Assembly (NCBI GenBank): GCA_023265135.1
Contig: JAHFUM010000001.1
Location: 516,960-580,959 of the forward strand
Direction of reading: 5' to 3'
Length of the DNA: 64,000 nucleotides
From: Nitrosarchaeum sp.
GTDB taxonomy: Archaea > Thermoproteota > Nitrososphaeria > Nitrososphaerales > Nitrosopumilaceae
In this document: positions 33,105 to 41,826 of the stretch, piece by piece
Numbering within the stretch: the stretch's first letter is position 1
How the letters are laid out: each line of letters opens with the position of its first letter
Made by a program: the position numbers and the translations under genes
The notes under the pieces: model-generated
Databases searched by the model: none
The model's input: the letters and a program-made list of their open reading frames with translations, nothing else
What the model was told of the DNA's origin: nothing

Positions 33105-34432
33105 CTGATTTAAGAAACTATCTTTCACTAATAAGAAAAAGTGCTGATCTTAAAATTGTTAAAACAAAAGTTTCAACAAAATATGAAATTGCCGGAATTA
33201 CTGCAAAAGTCGATGGATCTACTGCACTTTTATTTGAGAACATTGCAGAAAGTGACTTTAATTTGGTATCTAATCTAGTTGGTACTAGGAAAAGATTTGC
33301 TCAAGCAATTGGAAGTACAGAAGAAAAAATCCATGAAAATATGATCTCTGCCATTAAAAGAGCAAAAAAACCTAAAGTTGTCTCCAATGGGAAATTTATG
33401 GAAAATAAATCCAGAGATATATCAATTATGCCTATTGTTACCCATTTTGAAAAAGAATCTGGGCCCTTCATAACGTCTTCAATTGTATATGTCAAAAATC
33501 CTGAAACTGGAGAACAAAATTCATCATTTCATAGGATGATGCCAATTGATAAAACTCATTTTTCAATTAGAATGGTTGAAGGAAGACATCTTCATCGGTG
33601 TTTTATTGATGCAAAAGAACACCGTGAAGATCTCAAAATTGCTATAACTATAGGTGTTCATCCTGCAATATCAATTGCAGGCGCATACCAAGCTGAATGG
33701 GGAAAAGATGAAATCAATATCGCAAATTCTCTTTTAGGATGTAAACTTACTTTAGCCAAACTTCCTTACACTGGGTTACATGTTCCTTCAGGAACTGAAA
33801 TTGTAATGGAAGGAAAGATTCTACAAGATAAAATTCATCCAGAGTGGATGGTTGAAATGCTTCAAACCTATGATCATCACAGATCACAACCAATTTTTGA
33901 GTTAGATTCTTTGTATTATAGAAATGATCCTATTTTTCATGATGTTCTTTCCGGATTTTCTGAACATCGATTGTTAATGGGGATGCCAATTGAATCAAAA
34001 CTAAATGGAGAACTGAAAAAAGCGTTTCCTCAAACTAAAAAAGTATCTATGACAAATGGTGGGTGTAATTGGTTACATGCAGTAGTACAAATAAAAAAGA
34101 AAACTGACTCTGATCCTAAAAAAATAATTAAAAAAACATTTGAATCACACCGTTCATTAAAACAAGTTACTGTTGTCGATGAAGATATTGATCCTAATAA
34201 TGCAGAATCTGTTGAATATGCAATGGCAACAAGATTTCAAGCAGACAAAGATTTGATAATAATAAAAAATGTACGAGGTTCCAGCCTAGATCCTTCAAGT
34301 GATCAAAAGAAATTAAAGACTGCAAAAATGGGTATAGATGCAACCCGATCTCTTTTAAAACGTCCAGAGGGATTTGAGTTAGCAAAAATTCCCAAAATAA
34401 ATAAAATTGAACTAAAAAATTATTTCAAATAA
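33101..34432 (+). CDS. UbiD-family decarboxylase
   Basis: A 443-residue protein of the UbiD/MenD-independent decarboxylase family, which uses prenylated FMN. Visible features: ALLFENIAESDFNLVSNLVGTRKR, IMPIVTHFEKESGPFITSSIVYVKNPETG, NSSFHRMMPIDKTHFSIRMVEGRHLHR and SGTEIVMEGKI. Archaeal members include the trans-anhydromevalonate-phosphate decarboxylase of the modified mevalonate pathway, a plausible role here. The start is TTG, overlapping the upstream stop by four bases. Confidence 0.92.
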   Translation: MTDLRNYLSLIRKSADLKIVKTKVSTKYEIAGITAKVDGSTALLFENIAESDFNLVSNLVGTRKRFAQAIGSTEEKIHENMISAIKRAKKPKVVSNGKFMENKSRDISIMPIVTHFEKESGPFITSSIVYVKNPETGEQNSSFHRMMPIDKTHFSIRMVEGRHLHRCFIDAKEHREDLKIAITIGVHPAISIAGAYQAEWGKDEINIANSLLGCKLTLAKLPYTGLHVPSGTEIVMEGKILQDKIHPEWMVEMLQTYDHHRSQPIFELDSLYYRNDPIFHDVLSGFSEHRLLMGMPIESKLNGELKKAFPQTKKVSMTNGGCNWLHAVVQIKKKTDSDPKKIIKKTFESHRSLKQVTVVDEDIDPNNAESVEYAMATRFQADKDLIIIKNVRGSSLDPSSDQKKLKTAKMGIDATRSLLKRPEGFELAKIPKINKIELKNYFK

Positions 34433-34489
34433 TGAAATTTCATATCTATAACTGCTTGAATTAAATTGGATGAATTATAAATTATCATA

Positions 34490-34993
34490 TTGCAAAATAA
34501 CTCCGAAAATTTCAATATTAGAGAAAAAAGCCCAGAAGAATCAAGCGCAGATGTAATAGTTAGAATGTTTCCATCTGACGCAAATCCAGCTGGAAATGTA
34601 TTTGGCGGAGAAATTCTAAAACATATTGATATGGTTGCAGGGATTGTTGCTCAGAGACACTCCCAATCAAATGCTGTTACTGTTAGTATGGATAGCGTAA
34701 ATTTCATAAAGCCTGTTTTTGTTGGTAATGTCTTAAAACTAAATGCAAGAATAAATTATGTACATAATTCATCAATGGAAATTGAAGTGAGAGCTGAAGC
34801 AGAAGATATTGTTACAGGAATTAAGACTATTACAGGAACAGCTTTTGTGACTTTTGTTGCATTGGATAAAAATGGAAAACCTACACAGGCACCGAAATTA
34901 TTACTTAAAACTGACGAAGATCGAATAAAATTCGCTGAAGGTAAAATCAGAATGGAAGAGAGGTTAAAACATCGTAAAAAATCTAATATTTGA
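34490..34993 (+). CDS. Acyl-CoA thioesterase, hotdog fold
   Basis: A 167-residue protein with a TTG start. The hotdog signature DANPAGNVFGGEILKHIDMVAGIVAQRHS (catalytic Asn/Asp region) and VTVSMDSVNFIKPVFVGNVLKLNARINYV match the YciA/BACH group of acyl-CoA hydrolases. It is probably cytoplasmic, hydrolysing medium or long acyl-CoA. The C-terminus is charged (RMEERLKHRKKSN). Confidence 0.9.
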   Translation: MQNNSENFNIREKSPEESSADVIVRMFPSDANPAGNVFGGEILKHIDMVAGIVAQRHSQSNAVTVSMDSVNFIKPVFVGNVLKLNARINYVHNSSMEIEVRAEAEDIVTGIKTITGTAFVTFVALDKNGKPTQAPKLLLKTDEDRIKFAEGKIRMEERLKHRKKSNI

Positions 34994-35036
34994 TTTTTAT
35001 GGAACAGTTTAAGAGTATCAAAAACTATTGTCAATT

Positions 35037-35450
35037 ATGACTTCAGAAGAAAAATCAAATGAATGGGATTCACTTTGGGGAGAATATTCTAAATCTCTTG
35101 AAAACTGGAAAACTATGTTTGAACAAATCCAAAATGCAACTAATGACATGCAAGTCAAATTTAATGAGGTATGGGAAAAAGCAACAAAAGAATCTAGTGT
35201 AGATACTATGAAACTATTTGGTGAAAATTGGCAAAAGTCTCTTAATGATGCTGGAATGAAATCATTTAAAGAATTTGGTGATGCATGGCAAAAATCGCTA
35301 AACGAAGCTAATGCGTCAACCTTCAAACAATTTGTAGATAATTGGCAAAAATCTCTAAATTCATCTGGGATGGAACATATGAAAGCTTATGGTGAAATGA
35401 TGAAAAAATTTGCAGACACATGGAATAACATGTGGCCTAAACTCAAATAA
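35037..35450 (+). CDS. Phasin-like helical W-repeat protein
   Basis: 137 residues from the ATG at 35037 (a TTG at 35028 would add three). It is composed of helical repeats with conserved Trp: ENWQKSLNDAGMKSFKEFG, DAWQKSLNEANASTFKQFV and DNWQKSLNSSGMEHMKAYG are three near-copies with a 19-20-residue period. The pattern resembles phasins, which coat polyhydroxyalkanoate granules. A related gene is at 36209-36682 on the other strand. The function is inferred only from the pattern. Confidence 0.7.
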   Translation: MTSEEKSNEWDSLWGEYSKSLENWKTMFEQIQNATNDMQVKFNEVWEKATKESSVDTMKLFGENWQKSLNDAGMKSFKEFGDAWQKSLNEANASTFKQFVDNWQKSLNSSGMEHMKAYGEMMKKFADTWNNMWPKLK

Positions 35451-35653
35451 ATCATCGATTTTAAGAAATACTCACTCTATTTATCAAAATACAATTACAG
35501 ACAAAATTTCCTTTCTATTTATTAAAAATTCAAACATGAACTTTATTCATCAAAAAATGACATGAATTAAAAAAATAATTTATATAATATAGATCAGGTT
35601 CAAACTGATTAATTTGTTTTAGAATGGACTTACACTCTTCAATTTCATTTTGA

Positions 35654-36034
35654 CTAATTATTATTTGCTGAATTAGTAGAAAATTTTGATTGCTTCTTTA
35701 AATTTTGTGCAAGCTCTTTGAAAATTTCATTTACACTAACATCAACAAGGTTTATTGTTGCATTTTCTCTTACTATTTGTTTTTCAAATTTTTCTTTTAT
35801 TGCAAAAGAAACTGATGACCAATGAAGTATTCCCTTTAACTGCTCTTCCACTGTAACATTTGTTGTTGGGAAATTAGCGGGGGAAAAGACAATTCCATCA
35901 GTCCATTGCATAGTTGGAATAGCACCTCCAGATGATCTTGTGCTGAATGCTATTTGTTTTACCCAATCATCAAATTTGTATTCGATAACTTCATGAATAA
36001 CTAATTTCTTCCAAGGTTCAATTGATATTTCCAT
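35654..36034 (-). CDS. Small protein of unknown function
   Basis: 126 residues from the ATG at 36034 (MEISIEPWKKLVIHEVIEYKF). It looks alpha/beta, with VDVSVNEIFKELAQNLKKQ near the end and a polar tail. I do not recognise the family. It lies between the two phasin-like genes. Confidence 0.6.
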   Translation of the reverse strand: MEISIEPWKKLVIHEVIEYKFDDWVKQIAFSTRSSGGAIPTMQWTDGIVFSPANFPTTNVTVEEQLKGILHWSSVSFAIKEKFEKQIVRENATINLVDVSVNEIFKELAQNLKKQSKFSTNSANNN

Positions 36035-36208
36035 ATGAAAATGAATTTTATACAACCAATTATGATCCTATTTTTTTATGACTAGTTAAATTCAAATAAT
36101 TCATTCGTGCTTCTTAAGTGAACTTTACACGTATTCCTAAATTTGAATCATAAAATGCTCTTTCAAATATGATGAATTTCAATTATACTAATTTAAAAAA
36201 TATTAAAA

Positions 36209-36682
36209 TTACTCATGACTTGTTTGCCAAGCTTGATTGAATTGCTTTATTGCTTCCTGATATGCCTTAATTGAATCGTCACCAGAAGTTTTTAAAAATT
36301 TTTCCCATTGTTCATTGAATTTCTTAATTGAATCTATGTTAGTTTCTTTAAAGATATTTTCTATCATTTTTGTTTGCTGTTTTATATATTCTGGACCTAT
36401 TTCTTGCCAAGTGTTTTCCCAACTTGAACTAACTTTTTTCAAAAGTTCTGCATCTGATTCTAAAGCTCTTTGACAAGCGTCATGATATGTCATCAATGTA
36501 TCATTAGTAGCTTTTTGCCATTGTGAAAGTGATTCTTTCCAAACTCCTAGAGCAGAATTATATTCTTTCCATGCCTTTTCAAATTCTGGCTTATTTGATG
36601 ATGGCTTTGTTGGTTTTATTGGTTTAGAAATTGATTTCTTTACTGAATTCTTTTTTGGACTAGTTTTTTTCTTTATAGCCAT
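36209..36682 (-). CDS. Phasin-like helical protein with Lys-rich N-terminus
   Basis: A 157-residue protein. Residues 1-30 are Lys/Ser/Pro-rich; the remainder is helical with regular Trp (AWKEYNSALGVWKESLSQWQKAT, SSWENTWQEIG, FNEQWEKFLKTSGDDSIKAYQEAIKQFNQAW). Comparable W-x(n)-SGxxxxKAY segments occur in the protein at 35037-35450, so the two are likely paralogues. The basic tail could bind DNA, as in PhaM/PhaF-type phasins. This is inference. Confidence 0.7.
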   Translation of the reverse strand: MAIKKKTSPKKNSVKKSISKPIKPTKPSSNKPEFEKAWKEYNSALGVWKESLSQWQKATNDTLMTYHDACQRALESDAELLKKVSSSWENTWQEIGPEYIKQQTKMIENIFKETNIDSIKKFNEQWEKFLKTSGDDSIKAYQEAIKQFNQAWQTSHE

Positions 36683-36749
36683 AAAATAGATTGAAAATAG
36701 TAGATGTTAAAGTTTTCAATCATTCCAGAATATGATATTTATTGATTAC

Positions 36750-36914
36750 CTATTTTTCTTTAAATTTTGATGCTTTGTTGAAACTTGGTTCATGTTTTTC
36801 TTCCTTATTATTAAATAAATTATAATGATATTCACATAGATTTCTAGTTTCTTTAAATCCTATTTTTACTGTCTCCTTGGCTTCAGTCTTACATTCTGAT
36901 ATACTGCATTTCAA
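36750..36914 (-). CDS. Short Cys/His-containing ORF (hypothetical)
   Basis: A 54-residue ORF starting with TTG (MKCSISECKTEAKETVKIGF, ending KASKFKEK). The pattern C-x4-C then C-x2-H (LCEYH) looks like a small zinc site, and the codon use is ordinary. It sits in a 393-base gap (36683-37075) that otherwise shows nothing but AT-rich sequence. An in-frame stop lies two codons upstream of the TTG. Confidence 0.45.
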   Translation of the reverse strand: MKCSISECKTEAKETVKIGFKETRNLCEYHYNLFNNKEEKHEPSFNKASKFKEK

Positions 36915-37075
36915 TACCTTTTATGAATTTTATCTACTAATAAAATTATAAATTATATAATTACCAACAATGAAAAAGTAATTTTGATTTATTATTAAAT
37001 GAGAAATCATTTTATTTGAATTATAATTGATGTTACTTCTGTTATCTTTTTATGATTGTAAACTATTAAAAAATT

Positions 37076-37285
37076 ATGTCAGAAGATGAAAAAGGAAAAC
37101 GATTTCTTGAATTAATTGATCAACAAAATACTGTTCAATGGAGTATTATTGCAAAATTAACTTTATTAGTTAAATCTAAATGGAATTCTTCTCAATTGCA
37201 AGCCGACATAGAATCCCTTGTAGATACACATTCAGAAATTACAAAAGAGCTAAACAGTCTAGATAAAAATGACAGTATTTTATAA
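37076..37285 (+). CDS. Small helical protein of unknown function
   Basis: A 69-residue protein (MSEDEKGKRFLELIDQQNTVQWSIIAKLTLLVKSKW), probably two or three helices and soluble. No family is recognised. The 3' end overlaps that of ctaB by six bases in convergent orientation. Confidence 0.55.
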   Translation: MSEDEKGKRFLELIDQQNTVQWSIIAKLTLLVKSKWNSSQLQADIESLVDTHSEITKELNSLDKNDSIL

Positions 37286-38209
37286 TGCAGAATCTACCAT
37301 TAAAGCTATAAATAAAACTGCCAAATAAGGACTAGAAAATTTGAACAATGTCCATGATGCTTTTTCCATGGGTTTGGCAATTACCCAAGCTGATAATATA
37401 ATCATTAAAGCTCCAGATACAATTGCAGTCCACAAATAAACTGAACCCACCATTGGTTCTCCATTATTAGTTGTTAAAAAGAACGGCGCAATTGAAAATA
37501 ACACCATTACAAAAGTTGAACCTGCAATTGCTCTTGCCGATGTTTTTTCAGATTGTACAGCTGTTAACATTGGAACATTTACTTTGTTGTAATCTTCTTT
37601 GAAATGTAAAGTTAGAGCCCAAATATGCATTGGAATCCAAATAAACACAAGTCCTGCCATTGCTAAACCCATAGTCCATAAATCTGTCGTAGTAACAGCT
37701 ACCCATCCTATCATTGGAGGAGAGCCTCCGCATAAACCTCCTAAAATTATGTTAGTTCTGGAATTTCGTTTTAACATATATGAATAAACAAGAATGTTAT
37801 TTAGTAAACCAAATGCAATTAATGCTGTTGCCCACATTCCTTGTTCTAAAGTAGTTGTAAATGAGATTCCAAATGCTAACACTAAAGAAATTCCAGCTAA
37901 TACAAGACCAAAATTTCTAGCTTTTTCTGCAGGATAGATTCTTTTTGATGGAAGTGGTCTATTTTTTGTTCTCTCCATTATTGCATCTATGTCTCTATCA
38001 TGATAATTAGTTAGAGTATTAGCTGCAGCAGATCCTGTTGCGACAGAGAATAGCATCAATATCCACGTGGCAGGAGAAATTTCAATATGATAAATATTTG
38101 ATGCAGTTAATGTTGCTCCAAATGCAGTAAAAACTAGTAAATACCAAATTTTTGGTTTTGTTAACTCGTAATATACCGCAACACGAGATTCAGATTTTTG
38201 TTTTTGCAA
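37280..38209 (-). CDS. ctaB: Protoheme IX farnesyltransferase (heme O synthase)
   Basis: A 309-residue integral membrane prenyltransferase of the UbiA superfamily. The Asp-rich active-site motif is NYHDRDIDAIMERTKNRPLPS near residue 68-88, and the second conserved loop is HIWALTLHFKEDYNKVNVPML near 200. About eight to nine membrane segments are visible. It attaches the farnesyl group to heme B, providing heme O (and A) for terminal oxidases. A two-base gap separates it from the upstream Lrp regulator on the same strand. Confidence 0.96.
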   Translation of the reverse strand: MQKQKSESRVAVYYELTKPKIWYLLVFTAFGATLTASNIYHIEISPATWILMLFSVATGSAAANTLTNYHDRDIDAIMERTKNRPLPSKRIYPAEKARNFGLVLAGISLVLAFGISFTTTLEQGMWATALIAFGLLNNILVYSYMLKRNSRTNIILGGLCGGSPPMIGWVAVTTTDLWTMGLAMAGLVFIWIPMHIWALTLHFKEDYNKVNVPMLTAVQSEKTSARAIAGSTFVMVLFSIAPFFLTTNNGEPMVGSVYLWTAIVSGALMIILSAWVIAKPMEKASWTLFKFSSPYLAVLFIALMVDSAL

Positions 38210-38211
38210 TA

Positions 38212-38655
38212 CTAGTCACTATCCTTTAATGACTTATATGGCATTGCTTTTGTACGAGACTTCATTTCAATAAATGACTCTGAAGATTGTATTCCTTCAA
38301 TTCGTCCAATTTTTTCTGATACCATTTTATGCATCTGATCTAAAGATTTTGCAAACATGGTTACTAAAATATCAAATCTTCCTGTAACTTCGGCAACTTC
38401 TCTTACTCCGTCTATTTTAAATAATTCTTCAATTATATGATCACGTTTTTTGGAATCCATGTTTATTCCTGTTAGTGCCTTCACATTGTAACCTAGCTCT
38501 GTATCATTTACAACAATTGTGAAACGTTCAATTAATTTTCGTTTTACTAGACGTTTAATTCTTGAATATACAACAGATGAATTTACATTTATTTTTTTAG
38601 ATAATCTTGGAACCGAAATTGATGCATCATTAGATAATTCTGATAAAATTTGCAA
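38212..38655 (-). CDS. Lrp/AsnC-family transcriptional regulator
   Basis: 147 residues from the first canonical start (TTG). The winged helix is SNDASISVPRLSKKINVNSSVVYSRIKRLVKRKLIERFTIVVN; the RAM effector domain is KALTGINMDSKKRDHIIEELFKIDGVREVAEVTGRFDILVTMFAKSLD. Upstream, the frame encodes TVKVDELD directly joined to QILSEL, the usual Lrp N-terminus, with no ATG/GTG/TTG before a TAA at 38680-38682. The true start is probably non-canonical (ACG 38679, GTA 38676 or GTT 38670). It precedes ctaB by two bases. Confidence 0.92.
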   Translation of the reverse strand: MQILSELSNDASISVPRLSKKINVNSSVVYSRIKRLVKRKLIERFTIVVNDTELGYNVKALTGINMDSKKRDHIIEELFKIDGVREVAEVTGRFDILVTMFAKSLDQMHKMVSEKIGRIEGIQSSESFIEMKSRTKAMPYKSLKDSD

Positions 38656-38750
38656 GTCTAACTCATCAACTTTTACCGTTTAAAACACCCAAAACAATCT
38701 AGATTTCTGGTTCTTATAAAGTTATTATTGTAAAAATTACAAAAAATAGT

Positions 38751-39833
38751 CTAAATTTTACCTTTTTTGTAAAGCATCTCTGCCAGTAAAACAGCACCTT
38801 TTGCTGATCCCATTTTTTTATTATGAGAGAATAACACATACTTTAAACCGTGATCAAATAATTGCTCTTTCTCTACTCTTCCTATAGTTGTCGTCATACC
38901 ATCACCAACACTACGTTCCATTCTTGGTTGAGGTCTTGTTGGATCTTCATGAAATGCATAATATTTCTCAGGAGATGATGGAAGACCACATACGGTACTT
39001 TCTCTGTTAGCATCATCATAGATCTGTTTTGCAATTTGTGGGTCAATATCTTTTTCAGTTTCTACAAAAACTGATTCTGTATGACCGTCAATTACAGGAA
39101 CTCTGGTACACGTACAACTTACTCTGATGTTCGCATCTTCAATTTTTCCATTCTTTAATTTACCAAGAATTTTTCTAGTTTCAATTCTTACTTTTTCCTC
39201 TTCTTTTGCAATATATGGAATGATGTTATCAGTAATATTCATTGCAGAAACACCTGGAGCTCTACCTGCACCAGATATTGCTTGCATTGAAGTCATCATT
39301 ACCTTTTTGGCACCATATTTTTCATAAAGTGGTTTTAAAGTAATTGCCAAACCCGTAGTAGTGCAATTTGGGAGTGGTGCAACCCAACCCTTCCAATTTC
39401 TATTTTTCTTTTGTATTTCTAATAATTCTGATTGTTCATCATTAATTCCAGGAATTAAAATAGGCACATCTTCTTCGTAACGATAAGCAGAACTAGTTGA
39501 AATTACTGGTAGTTCTGCTGCAATCTTGGTCTCAATATCTCTTGCTGCATTTGATTCAACTGCAGAGAATACTAAATCTAATTGCGATAAATCTAGCTCA
39601 TCGATATTTTTTACAGTCATCTCTTTAATGTACTCTGGAATTTGACCATCTACTTCCCAAGATATTATTCCACTATTGGGATCTTTAATAGCATCAAGAT
39701 ATTTTTTCCCAGCAGATCGCTCTGATGCTGCAATTTGTGTAACTTCAAACCAAGGATGATTATTCAATGACAGTACAAATTCCTGTCCTACAGAACCTGT
39801 AACTCCTACAATTGCAACTCGTTTCTTATTCAC
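38751..39833 (-). CDS. asd: Aspartate-semialdehyde dehydrogenase, archaeal type
   Basis: A 360-residue protein. The Rossmann motif is VAIVGVTGSVGQEF; the catalytic Cys lies in PLPNCTTTGLAI; other motifs are SAVESNAARDIE, AISGAGRAPGVSAMN and VPVIDGHTESVFVET. It reduces aspartyl phosphate to the semialdehyde for Lys/Thr/Met synthesis. The Sulfolobales malonyl-CoA reductase of the carbon-fixation cycle arose from this same family, so a CoA-reductase role cannot be excluded. Confidence 0.92.
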   Translation of the reverse strand: MNKKRVAIVGVTGSVGQEFVLSLNNHPWFEVTQIAASERSAGKKYLDAIKDPNSGIISWEVDGQIPEYIKEMTVKNIDELDLSQLDLVFSAVESNAARDIETKIAAELPVISTSSAYRYEEDVPILIPGINDEQSELLEIQKKNRNWKGWVAPLPNCTTTGLAITLKPLYEKYGAKKVMMTSMQAISGAGRAPGVSAMNITDNIIPYIAKEEEKVRIETRKILGKLKNGKIEDANIRVSCTCTRVPVIDGHTESVFVETEKDIDPQIAKQIYDDANRESTVCGLPSSPEKYYAFHEDPTRPQPRMERSVGDGMTTTIGRVEKEQLFDHGLKYVLFSHNKKMGSAKGAVLLAEMLYKKGKI

Positions 39834-39916
39834 GATCTAAAACCCCTTTATTCAATTAATAATCGTTTTCTGAATTTGACCAAAACATACTATATCAGCA
39901 CGGGTTATCTCAAACT

Positions 39917-40990
39917 ATGAGGGTAAATTCCAACATATTCACACATAAGCGAATTCACCATGGAGGACCTTTCTCAATAATGCATCCAAGTTCTGATATT
40001 TTGGATTTTAGCTCAAATATCAATCCGATTGGCACTTCTCCACTAATACGTAAAACCATCCAAAATCAATTAAACACAATTCAAATTTATCCTGATCCAG
40101 AATCTACTCAACTTAGAAAAAATCTTCAAAACTATACCAAAATACCATACTCTCAAATTGTAGTGGGAAACGGTGCCACAGAAATAATTTATAATTTCTG
40201 TCAAGCCTTTTTATCAAATAAAACTCCTGTTTTGATTCCAATTCCAACATTTGGTGAGTATGAATCCGCAGCAAAACTCAATGGTGCCAAAGTTTCATTT
40301 TTTAAAACGATGAATTTAGAAAAAGATATTGATGATTTTGTTTCCAAACTTCCAAACAGTGGATGCATTTTCATTTGTAATCCAAATAATCCAACTGGTA
40401 ATCTAATCTCAAAAAAAATTCTACAAAAAATAATAATATCAGCAAACAAAAAGAAAACGTTTGTTTTCATCGACGAATGCTTTATTGAATTAGTACCAGA
40501 TCATGATGAATCTATAATTAAATTAATTAAAAAATATGACAATTTGTTCATTTTACGTTCTCTAACAAAATCATTTGCTCTAGCTGGTTTACGAATTGGT
40601 TATGGTATAGGTTCAAAACAAATGATTTCTATTTTAAACAAAATCAAAATTCCATGGAATGTGTCAGGATTAGCACAACAAGCAGGAGTTGCTGCACTAT
40701 CGCATTCGTTTTATCTAGCAAATGCAAAAAAAATAATTAAAAAAGAATCTATTTATTTAATTAATCGTATTTCAAAAATAAAAGGATTTCAATGCAATGC
40801 CACTTCAACAAATTTTATTCTAATAAAAACAAAAATGAAATCAAAAACATTGCAAAAAAAATTACTCGAAAATAAAATACTAATTCGTGATTGTAGTACA
40901 ATTCATGGCTTAAATAATAATTACATTCGAATTGCTGTAAAGACAAGAAAAGAAAATGAAAAATTAATCAAATCTTTGGAGATGTTATGA
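39917..40990 (+). CDS. cobD: PLP-dependent threonine-phosphate decarboxylase-like aminotransferase
   Basis: A 357-residue fold-type I PLP enzyme. HHGGPFSIM and ILDFSSNINPIGTSP at the start are typical of CobD (L-threonine-O-3-phosphate decarboxylase), as opposed to HisC. The PLP-binding Lys is in RSLTKSFALAGLRIGYG. It makes aminopropanol phosphate for the cobalamin nucleotide loop. It heads a cluster with cobQ, cbiB, cobS and cobY, overlapping cobQ by four bases. Confidence 0.9.
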   Translation: MRVNSNIFTHKRIHHGGPFSIMHPSSDILDFSSNINPIGTSPLIRKTIQNQLNTIQIYPDPESTQLRKNLQNYTKIPYSQIVVGNGATEIIYNFCQAFLSNKTPVLIPIPTFGEYESAAKLNGAKVSFFKTMNLEKDIDDFVSKLPNSGCIFICNPNNPTGNLISKKILQKIIISANKKKTFVFIDECFIELVPDHDESIIKLIKKYDNLFILRSLTKSFALAGLRIGYGIGSKQMISILNKIKIPWNVSGLAQQAGVAALSHSFYLANAKKIIKKESIYLINRISKIKGFQCNATSTNFILIKTKMKSKTLQKKLLENKILIRDCSTIHGLNNNYIRIAVKTRKENEKLIKSLEML

Positions 40991-41826
40991 AATCATTAAT
41001 GATTCAAGGTACATCATCAGGTTCTGGTAAAACAACATTAGTGGCAGCACTATGTAGAATTTTTGTAGATAAGGGGTTTTCAGTAGCACCATTCAAATCT
41101 CAAAATATGTCAAATTATTCTTACAAAACAAAAAATTTTGAAATATCTAGGGCTCAAGCAATACAAGCAATAGCTGCTAGATGTGAAATCACGCCTGATC
41201 TAAATCCAATTCTTCTAAAACCCTTAGGCAATTACTATAGTAATGTATACCTAAATGGAAAAATGTTCAAGAAAATGCATGCTACTGAATACTATCAAAA
41301 ATTTGTACAAATTCAAGGATTGAATATTGCTACAAAATCTCTCAAATCTCTTCAGAAAAAATATGATCTCGTTATTTTAGAAGGGGCTGGCTCTCCTACT
41401 GAAATTAACTTAGAAAAATATGATATAGCAAATATGAAAATGGCAGAAATATCACATTCTTTAGTATTGTTAATTACGGATATTGATAGAGGAGGTTCAT
41501 TTGCTAGTATTGTTGGTACCATGTCACTTTTAGAAAAAAAACATAGAGCATTAATCAACGGTTTTGTTATTAATAAATTTCGAGGCGATATCAATATTCT
41601 TAAACCTGGTTTTAAGAAAATTATGGAGTTAACAAAACGTCCAATATTGGGTGTAATACCAATGATTGATTTGCATCTGCCTGAGGAAGATTCTTTGGGT
41701 GGTAACGCAAAGAATATCACTTGGAATAAGAAAAATCTAGATAAAATAGAAAATGAGATTGAGAAGCTTAGTAAATTAATAAATTCAAATTTGAATATAA
41801 AACAAATAGAGAGGATGATAAGTTGA
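40987..41826 (+). CDS. cobQ: Cobyric acid synthase lacking the glutaminase domain
   Basis: A 279-residue protein. It has the ATP-binding dethiobiotin-synthetase-like domain of CobQ (MIQGTSSGSGKTTLVAALCRIF; FKSQNMSNYSYKT; SRAQAIQAIAARCEITPDLNPILLKPLG; ILEGAGSPTEINL; LITDIDRGGSFASIVGT) but ends after about 45 further residues. The usual ~200-residue class I glutamine amidotransferase domain (Cys/His/Glu triad) is absent, and the next gene is cbiB. The enzyme may use free ammonia or an unlinked glutaminase. Its stop overlaps cbiB by four bases. Confidence 0.9.
   Translation: MKSLMIQGTSSGSGKTTLVAALCRIFVDKGFSVAPFKSQNMSNYSYKTKNFEISRAQAIQAIAARCEITPDLNPILLKPLGNYYSNVYLNGKMFKKMHATEYYQKFVQIQGLNIATKSLKSLQKKYDLVILEGAGSPTEINLEKYDIANMKMAEISHSLVLLITDIDRGGSFASIVGTMSLLEKKHRALINGFVINKFRGDINILKPGFKKIMELTKRPILGVIPMIDLHLPEEDSLGGNAKNITWNKKNLDKIENEIEKLSKLINSNLNIKQIERMIS

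Noticed and set aside
36076-36085. Third copy of the nrd-associated element (TTATGACTAG)
   Set aside because: Only 10 of 12 bases match, and it lies near an unrelated gene; such a match is expected by chance in AT-rich sequence.
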